DNA of 36,708 nt from Streptomyces ureilyticus (GTDB lineage Bacteria; Actinomycetota; Actinomycetes; Streptomycetales; Streptomycetaceae): NCBI RefSeq assembly GCF_011045025.1, contig NZ_JAAKZX010000089.1:1-36708 (forward strand), given 5' to 3'. Position numbers and translations under genes: made by a program. Position 1 is the stretch's first letter. Every line of letters starts with the position of its first letter. This document shows positions 26,166-32,786 of the stretch, piece after piece. Under the pieces are notes generated by a model, which made no database searches, was not told the DNA's origin, and saw only the letters and a program-made list of their open reading frames with translations.

Positions 26166-26179
26166 GTTTCACGTGAAAC
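26166..26179. promoter_or_regulatory. parS centromere site
   Basis: Perfect GTTTCACGTGAAAC between rsmG and parA. ParB loads here and spreads to form the segregation complex. The apparent peptide MFHVKR at this point is just the translation of the site. Confidence 0.97.
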
Positions 26180-26310
26180 GTCGCTCACTTCTGCATGGCA
26201 TCATCAGTCGCGGCCGCGCTGCGGCCGAACCCCGCGACCGCAACCCCCTCGGATCCCTCAGGGGAAAACCATCTCCGGGCAACAACGCCTCCCTCGGAGA
26301 GGGTACGGAG

Positions 26311-26337
26311 TTGTCCACAGAGGTGGATTTCTCCACA
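26311..26337 (+). promoter_or_regulatory. DnaA-box pair in the parA leader
   Basis: A consensus TTGTCCACA (26311-26319) and an 8/9 match TTCTCCACA (26329-26337) in the same orientation, 9 bp apart, lie about 85 bp before the proposed parA start. Confidence 0.55.
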
Positions 26338-26421
26338 GAAGAACGGGCCTCGCTGGTTCACGACCCCGAAGGCATGGGAGGCTCTGTTCATTGCGAGCCT
26401 GAAGTCGAGGAGAGTGAATCC

Positions 26422-27447
26422 TTGCGGTCCGACGCCAACATCGCGGGACCGATGACCGATCCGGTCCCCGGTCCCCGTACCGAGTCGATGGGGGACGATG
26501 TTTCACGTGAAACACCGCCCCCGATGGACGACACTCCCATCGGTCGTGCTGCCCAACTGGCGGTGGAGGCTCTAGGCCGCGCCGGCGAGGGCCTGCCACG
26601 GCCTGAGCAGACCCGTGTGATGGTGGTCGCCAATCAGAAGGGCGGGGTGGGCAAGACCACGACGACGGTCAACCTTGCCGCTTCGCTTGCCCTGCACGGC
26701 GGGCGGGTCCTGGTGATTGACCTCGACCCTCAGGGCAACGCGTCCACTGCGCTGGGCATCGACCATCACGCCGAAGTCCCGTCCGTCTACGACGTATTGG
26801 TCGAGAGTAAGCCGCTCTCCGAGGTCGTCCAGCCGGTCCCAGATGTCGAGGGTCTCTTCTGTGCACCTGCCACGATCGATCTCGCCGGTGCGGAGATCGA
26901 GCTGGTCTCTCTGGTGGCACGGGAGAGCCGACTACAACGAGCGATCCAGGCGTACGAGCAGCCGTTGGACTACATCCTCATCGACTGCCCGCCGTCGCTG
27001 GGCCTGCTGACGGTCAACGCACTGGTCGCCGGTGCAGAGGTCCTGATCCCGATTCAGTGCGAGTACTACGCGCTGGAGGGCCTGGGCCAGCTGCTGCGGA
27101 ACGTCGACTTGGTGCGAGGGCATCTCAACCCCGCGCTGCATGTCTCGACGATCTTGCTCACCATGTACGACGGCCGAACACGACTGGCGTCCCAGGTTGC
27201 GGACGAGGTGCGCAGCCACTTCGGTGACGAGGTGCTGCGGACGAGCATTCCGCGCTCGGTCCGCATCTCCGAGGCGCCGAGCTACGGGCAGACAGTGCTG
27301 ACCTACGACCCGGGGTCGAGCGGTGCCCTCTCCTATCTTGAGGCGGCACGGGAAATCGCGTTGCGCGGCGTCGGCGTGACGTATGACGCGCAGCATGCCC
27401 ACTTGGGCGCACACAACGATCAGAGCATGGTGGAGGGGATCCAGTGA
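26422..27447 (+). CDS. parA: Chromosome-partitioning ATPase ParA
   Basis: The product is about 341 aa from the proposed TTG at 26422, which has GAGGAGAG 8 nt upstream. Other in-frame starts (ATG 26374, ATG 26452) are possible; the longer frame from 26164 begins inside a parS site and is unlikely. It has the deviant Walker A NQKGGVGKTTT, VLVIDLDPQGNAST, Walker B YILIDCPPSLG and the DNA-binding C-terminal half of the Soj family. It moves ParB-bound origins, in Streptomyces particularly into spores. A parS site (26500-26513) lies inside the gene. The stop overlaps parB by 4 bp. Confidence 0.93.
   Translation: MRSDANIAGPMTDPVPGPRTESMGDDVSRETPPPMDDTPIGRAAQLAVEALGRAGEGLPRPEQTRVMVVANQKGGVGKTTTTVNLAASLALHGGRVLVIDLDPQGNASTALGIDHHAEVPSVYDVLVESKPLSEVVQPVPDVEGLFCAPATIDLAGAEIELVSLVARESRLQRAIQAYEQPLDYILIDCPPSLGLLTVNALVAGAEVLIPIQCEYYALEGLGQLLRNVDLVRGHLNPALHVSTILLTMYDGRTRLASQVADEVRSHFGDEVLRTSIPRSVRISEAPSYGQTVLTYDPGSSGALSYLEAAREIALRGVGVTYDAQHAHLGAHNDQSMVEGIQ
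26500..26513. promoter_or_regulatory. parS site inside parA
   Basis: Perfect GTTTCACGTGAAAC, read in the parA frame as DVSRET. Confidence 0.97.
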
Positions 27448-28556
27448 GCGAGCGACGGAGGGGGTTGGGCCGTGGTCTCGGCGCACTGATCCCGGCGGCC
27501 CCGGCAGGGGAGAAGACGGCGCCTCCGGCGGCGGGCGGAGCATCGACCTCGTCGGCTGCAGTGCCCGTACTGACCGCGGAGCGTGGGGTGGCGGCGGCGA
27601 AGGTCGCCACGCTTCCGCCGGGCAATGTTTCACATGAAACAGCGGAGCCTTCGGCGAACGGTTTCACGGAAGCGCCGGCGGCTCCCGTCGGGGCGCACTT
27701 CGCCGAGTTGCCCCTGGACTCCATTTCGCCGAATCCACGCCAGCCCCGCGAGGTGTTCGACGAGGACGCTCTCGCCGAACTCGTCACCTCCATCAAGGAG
27801 GTCGGGCTTCTCCAGCCCGTCGTCGTACGGCAGTTGGGCCCAGGCCGCTATGAGCTGATCATGGGCGAGCGGCGCTGGCGGGCTTGCCGTGAGGCAGGGC
27901 TCGAGGCCATCCCGGCGATTGTGCGGGCCACGGAGGACGAGAAGCTTCTCCTGGACGCCCTCTTGGAGAACCTGCACCGCGCTCAGTTGAACCCGCTGGA
28001 AGAGGCGGCTGCCTACGACCAGCTGCTGAAGGACTTCAACTGCACCCACGACCAGTTGGCAGACAGGATCGGCCGGTCGCGTCCGCAGGTCTCCAACACG
28101 CTGCGTCTGTTGAAGCTGTCGCCCGCGGTCCAGCGCCGTGTCGCCGCCGGAGTGCTCTCCGCAGGCCATGCGCGGGCGCTGCTCTCTGTCGACGACTCGG
28201 AGGAGCAGGACCGTCTGGCTCACCGCATCGTGGCCGAGGGACTCTCGGTGCGGGCGGTCGAGGAAATCGTCACCCTTATGGGATCGCGCCCCAAGTCCAC
28301 TCCGCGCTCCAAGGGGCCGCGGGCCGGCACTCGGGTCTCTCCGGCGCTGACCGACCTCGCCACGCGCCTCTCGGACCGCTTCGAGACCCGTGTGAAGGTC
28401 GATCTCGGCCAGAAGAAGGGAAAGATCACCGTTGAGTTCGCCTCAATAGATGATCTGGAACGAATCCTCGGCCAGCTGGCGCCGGGTGAAGGACCGGTCC
28501 TCCAGAAGAGCCTCTTGGACGATGACCCCGAGGGTTCCGAGGGGTCTGAAGCCTGA
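27444..28556 (+). CDS. parB: Chromosome-partitioning protein ParB
   Basis: The 370-aa product is a CTP-dependent clamp that loads at parS. GTG at 27444 overlaps the parA stop (GTGA). The N-terminus RRRGLGRGLGALIP is the ParA-stimulating peptide. The CTPase/ParB-N domain has NPRQPREVFDEDALAELV and GERRWRACREAGL. The helix-turn-helix is HDQLADRIGRSRPQVSNTLR (about 202-222). The C-terminal dimerisation domain ends near SIDDLERILGQL. A parS variant lies inside the gene at 27627-27640. Confidence 0.97.
   Translation: MSERRRGLGRGLGALIPAAPAGEKTAPPAAGGASTSSAAVPVLTAERGVAAAKVATLPPGNVSHETAEPSANGFTEAPAAPVGAHFAELPLDSISPNPRQPREVFDEDALAELVTSIKEVGLLQPVVVRQLGPGRYELIMGERRWRACREAGLEAIPAIVRATEDEKLLLDALLENLHRAQLNPLEEAAAYDQLLKDFNCTHDQLADRIGRSRPQVSNTLRLLKLSPAVQRRVAAGVLSAGHARALLSVDDSEEQDRLAHRIVAEGLSVRAVEEIVTLMGSRPKSTPRSKGPRAGTRVSPALTDLATRLSDRFETRVKVDLGQKKGKITVEFASIDDLERILGQLAPGEGPVLQKSLLDDDPEGSEGSEA
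27627..27640. promoter_or_regulatory. parS variant inside parB
   Basis: GTTTCACATGAAAC differs from the perfect site at one base of the central CG step. Read in frame as NVSHET. Confidence 0.85.
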
Positions 28557-28594
28557 GCCTCAGGGGTGGTCACGATTCCTGTCGGCTGACCATC

Positions 28595-28638
28595 AGAGTG
28601 GGCCGTGTCCGGTGTGTACCGGAACACGGCCCGCTCTT
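28595..28638 (+). terminator. Terminator after parAB
   Basis: A long stem (AGAGTGGGCCGTGTCCGG against CCGGAACACGGCCCGCTCT, one bulge and one mispair on this strand) is followed by TTT, 38 bp beyond parB. Confidence 0.8.
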
Positions 28639-28735
28639 TGCTTTCTGGCGGTATCGATGGAATCGCATCGTGGATACGATGCGATCGGGTATGGCGCATC
28701 CACCTGGCAGCACCTTCTGTGGGGAGGCGGGGGCC

Positions 28736-28993
28736 ATGCGGGCGATGAACCGCACCGGACTGGTGAGCGCGGGCCTGGGGCTTGGCGCAGTCGGCGGGTT
28801 CGTCGGCAGCCTGCTCAGGGAAAGGAGCGCTCTGACAGCCGCTCGCGATGCCGCGGGCGAAGGAAGCGAGGAACTGCCTTCATGGGGCGTCGGCTCGTAC
28901 CGCTCACGCTGGACAACCTCCAGGACCTTCCCAAGCGCTGCCGCACGTGCGTCTTCTGGGAGTTGGACCCAGTCAGCGGTCAGGCCGCGGTAA
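28736..28993 (+). CDS. Small hydrophobic protein overlapping the acetyltransferase gene (tentative)
   Basis: The ATG at 28736 has GGAGG 9-12 nt upstream. The first ~48 residues look real: MRAMNRTGLVSAGLGLGAVG, a Gly-rich helix to GSLLRERSALTAA, then an acidic stretch. The remaining ~37 residues lie over the acetyltransferase start in another frame and look like shadow sequence. Either it is a short membrane protein coupled to the next gene, or one base change once joined it to that gene. The 28557-28735 gap otherwise holds only the parB terminator. Confidence 0.35.
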   Translation: MRAMNRTGLVSAGLGLGAVGGFVGSLLRERSALTAARDAAGEGSEELPSWGVGSYRSRWTTSRTFPSAAARASSGSWTQSAVRPR

Positions 28994-29499
28994 AGGCAGG
29001 CACACCCGAGCTCGAGAAGGAAGCGTGGATCTCCGCAGTCCTGCTGGAGTGGGGATCCTGCGGCCGGGTCGTCTATGTGGACGAGGTGCCGGTGGGCTTC
29101 GTGCTCTACGCGCCGCCCGCGTATGTGCCGCGATCCACGGCGTTTCCCACGAGCCCCGTCTCCCCTGACGCAGTCCAGTTGATGACGGCCTTCATCATGC
29201 CGGGCTATCAGGGACAGGGACTCGGGCGTGTGATGGTACAGACGGTCGCCAAGGATCTGCTGCGGCGGGGCTTCAAGGCGATCGAGGCTTTCGGAGACGC
29301 CCGGTGGAAGGAACCGGCCTGTGTCCTGCCCGCCGACCATCTGACTGCGGTGGGCTTCAAGACGGTCCGGCCCCATCCGACGTACCCGAGACTGCGGCTG
29401 GAGCTGCGCACGACGCTCTCCTGGAAGGAAGACGTGGAGCTCGCGCTCGACCGCCTCTTGGGGGCAGTGCAGAAGGAGCCGGCTCTGCGGCCGCTGTAA
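28882..29499 (+). CDS. GNAT-family N-acetyltransferase
   Basis: The product is 205 aa. The ATG at 28882 (MGRRLVPLTLDNLQDLPKRC) has GAGGAA about 10 nt upstream. The acetyl-CoA loop is GYQGQGLGRVMVQTVAKDLL (residues 108-127; Q-x-x-G-x-G), preceded by the beta strand MTAFIMP. CRTCVFWELD near the N-terminus and FGDARWKEPACVLPADHLTA are typical of the acetyltransferase found next to parAB in Streptomyces. The substrate is unknown. It converges on trxA, with a shared terminator. Confidence 0.9.
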   Translation: MGRRLVPLTLDNLQDLPKRCRTCVFWELDPVSGQAAVKAGTPELEKEAWISAVLLEWGSCGRVVYVDEVPVGFVLYAPPAYVPRSTAFPTSPVSPDAVQLMTAFIMPGYQGQGLGRVMVQTVAKDLLRRGFKAIEAFGDARWKEPACVLPADHLTAVGFKTVRPHPTYPRLRLELRTTLSWKEDVELALDRLLGAVQKEPALRPL

Positions 29500-29508
29500 G
29501 CGCTCATG

Positions 29509-29542
29509 CGAATGGGCCACCCCCTCCGGGTTGGCCCATTCG
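29509..29542. terminator. Bidirectional terminator between the acetyltransferase gene and trxA
   Basis: An 11-bp perfect stem CGAATGGGCCA / TGGCCCATTCG with a 12-nt loop lies between convergent genes, directly followed by a parS site. Confidence 0.8.
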
Positions 29543-29543
29543 T

Positions 29544-29557
29544 GTTTCACGTGAAAC
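29544..29557. promoter_or_regulatory. parS site
   Basis: Perfect GTTTCACGTGAAAC in the gap between the acetyltransferase gene and trxA. Confidence 0.97.
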
Positions 29558-29587
29558 AACGCCGCGTTCGTGCAGCGCCGCAGCCGA

Positions 29588-29920
29588 TTACTCGGTGATG
29601 AAGTCTTCCAGGTCCCGGACGATCGCGGCCTTCGGCTTGGCACCGACGATGGTCTTGGCTACTTCGCCGCCCTGGTAGACGTTCAGGGTGGGGATGGACA
29701 TGACGCCGTACTTGGCGGCCGTACCCGGGTTCTCGTCGATGTTGAGCTTGACGACCTCGATCTTGTCGCCGTACTCGGCGGCGATCGCCTCGAGCGACGG
29801 CGCGATCTGACGGCACGGACCGCACCAGGCGGCCCAGAAGTCCACCAGGACGGGCTTGTCGCTCTTGAGGACGTCCTGTTCGAAGGAGTCGTCGGTCACA
29901 TGCTTCAGGGTGCCGGCCAC
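29588..29920 (-). CDS. trxA: Thioredoxin
   Basis: The 110-aa product is a full-length cytosolic thioredoxin. The active site is FWAAWCGPCRQIAP (Cys33/Cys36). The cis-Pro motif is GVMSIPTLNVYQGG. It reduces protein disulfides with electrons from the upstream trxB product. It starts 42 bp after trxB and is in the same transcript. Confidence 0.97.
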   Translation of the reverse strand: MAGTLKHVTDDSFEQDVLKSDKPVLVDFWAAWCGPCRQIAPSLEAIAAEYGDKIEVVKLNIDENPGTAAKYGVMSIPTLNVYQGGEVAKTIVGAKPKAAIVRDLEDFITE

Positions 29921-29962
29921 TGCGGGCTCCTTAACTGGTTGGTGCGGTGAGGTGGTTGGGGG

Positions 29963-30934
29963 TCAGACGGTGGTCTTCTCGGGCTCGGCCGCGGGTTCGT
30001 CGTCCGCGAGGGCGGCGAGGAAGCGCTCGGCGTCGAGGGCGGCGGAGCAGCCGGTGCCGGCCGCAGTGATCGCCTGGCGGTAGGTGTGGTCCACCACGTC
30101 ACCGCAGCCGAAGACACCCTGGATTTTCGTCCGGGTCGAGGGCGCGTCGACCTTGAGATAGCCCTCGTCGTCCAAGTCGAGCTGGCTCTTGAACAGCTCC
30201 GTGCGCGGGTCGTGGCCGATCGCGATGAACAGGCCCGTCACCGGCAGTTCGGAGAGCTCCCCCGTCTTCACGTTGCGCAGCTTCAGGCCGGAGAGCTTCT
30301 GGTCGCCCTGGATCTCGGCGACTTCGCTGTCCCAGACGAACTTGATCTTCGAGTCGGCGAAGGCGCGCTCCTGCATCGCCTTCGAGGCTCGCAGAGTGTC
30401 ACGGCGGTGGACGACCGTCACGGACCTGGCGAACCGGGAGAGGAAGGTGGCCTCCTCCATCGCGGTGTCGCCGCCGCCGATCACGGCGATGTCCTGGTCC
30501 TTGAAGAAGAAGCCGTCACAGGTCGCGCACCAGGAGACGCCGCGACCGGAGAGCGCGTCCTCGTTGGGCAGACCAAGCTTGCGGTGCTGGGAGCCCGTGG
30601 CGATGATGACGGCCTTGGCGCGGTGTACGGTGCCCGCGGTGTCCGTGACTGTCTTGGTCTCACCGGTGAGGTCGACCGCCACGACGTCGTCCGGAACGAG
30701 CTCGGCGCCGAAGCGCTCGGCCTGGCCCCGCATGTTGTCCATGAGCTCGGGGCCCATGATGCCGTCCTGGAAGCCGGGGAAGTTCTCCACCTCGGTGGTG
30801 GTCATCAGCGCGCCACCTGCGGTGACGGCGCCTTCGAACACCAGTGGCTTGAGTGACGCGCGCGCGGTGTAGAGCGCCGCCGTATAGCCGGCGGGCCCGG
30901 AGCCGATGATGATCACGTTACGGACGTCGCTCAC
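29963..30934 (-). CDS. trxB: Thioredoxin reductase (NADPH)
   Basis: The 323-aa product is an FAD enzyme that passes electrons from NADPH to thioredoxin. GTG at 30934 (VSDVRNVIIIGSGPAGYTAA) has GAGGAA upstream; the frame is open to 31009 across the promoter, but those residues are not part of the protein. It has the FAD motif GSGPAGYTAA, redox pair CATC in SWCATCDGFFFK, NADPH motif VIGGGDTAMEEA and second FAD motif GVFGCGDV. It is followed by trxA. Confidence 0.97.
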   Translation of the reverse strand: MSDVRNVIIIGSGPAGYTAALYTARASLKPLVFEGAVTAGGALMTTTEVENFPGFQDGIMGPELMDNMRGQAERFGAELVPDDVVAVDLTGETKTVTDTAGTVHRAKAVIIATGSQHRKLGLPNEDALSGRGVSWCATCDGFFFKDQDIAVIGGGDTAMEEATFLSRFARSVTVVHRRDTLRASKAMQERAFADSKIKFVWDSEVAEIQGDQKLSGLKLRNVKTGELSELPVTGLFIAIGHDPRTELFKSQLDLDDEGYLKVDAPSTRTKIQGVFGCGDVVDHTYRQAITAAGTGCSAALDAERFLAALADDEPAAEPEKTTV

Positions 30935-31007
30935 GGCTTGATTCCTCGTCTCTGACGACTGCTTCGTACGACCGGTGGGAGCCTGTCTCAGAACTCTCAC
31001 CCCACCC

Positions 31008-31033
31008 AACGGATCCTACGGGGCGTGCATTCC
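31008..31033 (-). promoter_or_regulatory. SigR-type promoter of trxBA
   Basis: The minus strand reads GGGAAT, then exactly 18 bp, then GTTG (GGAAT 31029-31033, GTT 31008-31010), the consensus GGAAT-N18-GTT of the disulfide-stress sigma factor SigR. It lies about 75 bp before the trxB start. SigR control of trxBA is established in S. coelicolor. Confidence 0.85.
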
Positions 31034-31118
31034 CGACTGTGTCCGGGCACACGGCGATGCCATGCCCGCACGGCGACGGCATGGATGCCATGGACCGGAG
31101 TACCGGAGTGGAGCTCGC

Positions 31119-32048
31119 TCAGCGTCGCTCGTAGGACTGCCGCAGCAGCACCTTGCCGGCCGAGTCCGGAGACTTGGCGACGCACGCGGAGTCGACGACA
31201 TAAGCCGTGACCCGTGTGGCGTTGGAGGCGTCAGGCAGCACCACGAGAAAGACCTTCGTTCCTTCGTAGGTGCCTGTCTTGTAGGCGAGAGCAGCTTCGT
31301 CACGACCGATGCCCTGCTGGATGCACTTGGGCACCCCGACTTTGGGTTCCCTCAGGGTGCTCGGCTCGTCAGAGTCGGACGCGGAACCCCAGGGCGACTG
31401 GTCTTTTCGATTGCCGCTGCCCTCTCCCTCGCTCTCGGCGAGGAGATCCGTGACCTGGCTCTCCAGCTTCCCCTCGGTGAAGGTGTTCACCGAGTTGGCG
31501 CGCTCCTGCTCTGGAGTGGTGCCCGGAGTGTCGTCGCCCATCGACTGAAGAAGCAGGCCGCCCAGCCCGAGCGCGGCGGCCGTGAACATGGCGCTGAGGA
31601 CGACAGCGCCGCGACGGCCTCGCCGCGTGCGCTTCGTGGTACGACCCGGTCCGGTGGCAGCGCGAGGGCGTCCGGCGGGACGGTCACCCGCGGTCGATGT
31701 TTCACGTGAAACACGCGCGCCGTCGCTCTCGCCTGCCATGAGACGGGAGGCGCCCACGGGCTCCTGGGCGTCCGCGGTATCCGCGTCCGGCTCCGTGGCA
31801 TTCAGCAGTGCCTCCGCGGCGAGAGCGGCATCGATGCGCTCCGCGACGTCGGCAGGCATGCGCGAGGGACCCGGCAGCGTGCCGAGCATGTCGCGGATCT
31901 CTTCCAGCGATGCGTAGACGTCGGCACAGAGCGCGCAGTCCTCCAGGTGCCGACGCACATCTGCCGTACGGGAGGGCGGGAGCAGACCTTCGGTGAGGTC
32001 GGAGATCTCCGTGACTTCCGGGTGCTCGGCCGTATCGGTCGATGTCAC
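31119..32048 (-). CDS. Membrane-anchored zinc-finger anti-sigma factor
   Basis: The product is 309 aa from GTG 32048, which overlaps the sigM stop by 4 bp (GTGA) and has GGAGGTGGG upstream. An N-terminal ZAS-type domain has His34-x3-Cys38-x2-Cys41 (RRHLEDCALCADVYASLEE). A low-complexity linker (containing a parS-encoded RVSRET), one transmembrane helix (VVLSAMFTAAALGLGGLLLQ) and an extracytoplasmic domain with two Cys (VPKCIQQ, DSACVAK) follow. It presumably holds the sigma factor encoded just upstream. What releases it is not visible. Confidence 0.88.
   Translation of the reverse strand: MTSTDTAEHPEVTEISDLTEGLLPPSRTADVRRHLEDCALCADVYASLEEIRDMLGTLPGPSRMPADVAERIDAALAAEALLNATEPDADTADAQEPVGASRLMAGESDGARVSRETSTAGDRPAGRPRAATGPGRTTKRTRRGRRGAVVLSAMFTAAALGLGGLLLQSMGDDTPGTTPEQERANSVNTFTEGKLESQVTDLLAESEGEGSGNRKDQSPWGSASDSDEPSTLREPKVGVPKCIQQGIGRDEAALAYKTGTYEGTKVFLVVLPDASNATRVTAYVVDSACVAKSPDSAGKVLLRQSYERR
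31699..31712. promoter_or_regulatory. parS site inside the anti-sigma gene
   Basis: Perfect GTTTCACGTGAAAC, read in the anti-sigma frame as RVSRET. Confidence 0.97.
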
Positions 32049-32761
32049 GCTCGCCCACCTCCGCCCTTCACAGCAGTTGAATCGCTTGGTCCTGCATCCT
32101 GTACTTCCGCTGCGGGTGGGACGGACGTCCCCTGCGTGCGGTTCCGTCCCTCGCCCGACTTCTTGCTGTCCTCGCCACTTCCGACGTCCGTGCGCAGGTG
32201 TCTGAGCAGCGGGAGGAGCCTGGCTCTGCCACGTGCGCAACGGCTCTTGACTGTGCCGGTCGGCACGTCGAGCGCGCGGGCGGCCTCCGCCACGGGGTAG
32301 CCCTGCATGTCCACCAGGACGAGGGCAGCCCGCTGATCGGGCGGCAGGGTGCCGAGGGCTTCGAGGAGCTCGCGGTGCAGATCGTTGCGCTCGGCCGGCG
32401 CGGACGCCGACTCGTGCGGCTCCAATAGCTGCTCTAGGCGCTCCGTGTCATCGACGGGAGATGTCTTGCGGGAGGCCGCCTTGCGCGCGCGGTCGAGGCA
32501 GGCGTTCACCGTGATGCGGTGCAGCCACGTGGTGACGGCCGACTGGCCGCGGAAGGTGTGGGCCGCGCGATAGGCAGAGACAAGAGCGTCCTGGACCGCG
32601 TCCGCGGCCTCCTCACGGTCTCCCAGAGTCCGCAGGGCCACTGCCCAGAGCCGGTCTCGGTGGCGCCGCACAAGCTCACCGAAGGCGTCGGGGTCACCCT
32701 CGACATGGCGGGCGAGGAGATCCTGATCGCTTGTTCCGCTGTATCCGGCGTCGTCTGCCAT
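32045..32761 (-). CDS. sigM: ECF RNA polymerase sigma factor, SigM type
   Basis: The product is 238 aa. Region 2 is DAFGELVRRHRDRLWAVALR through EEAADAVQDALVSAYRAAHTF; region 4 is LPPDQRAALVLVDMQGYPVA through GTVKSRCARGRARL. The C-terminal ~55 residues beyond region 4 are polar and unusual in length. It begins 25 bp after the pseudokinase gene and overlaps its anti-sigma gene, so the three are likely cotranscribed. The name follows the conserved Streptomyces locus order (trxA-trxB-anti-sigma-sigM-murJ). Confidence 0.92.
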   Translation of the reverse strand: MADDAGYSGTSDQDLLARHVEGDPDAFGELVRRHRDRLWAVALRTLGDREEAADAVQDALVSAYRAAHTFRGQSAVTTWLHRITVNACLDRARKAASRKTSPVDDTERLEQLLEPHESASAPAERNDLHRELLEALGTLPPDQRAALVLVDMQGYPVAEAARALDVPTGTVKSRCARGRARLLPLLRHLRTDVGSGEDSKKSGEGRNRTQGTSVPPAAEVQDAGPSDSTAVKGGGGRA

Positions 32762-32786
32762 CGGACCCTCCCCCCTCGGTGAGCTG

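Noticed and set aside
26164..26421. N-terminal extension of ParA beginning MFHVKRR
   Set aside because: The first codons are the translation of a parS site, the stretch contains a DnaA-box pair, and no ribosome-binding site precedes it. A TTG at 26422 with GAGGAGAG upstream is preferred.
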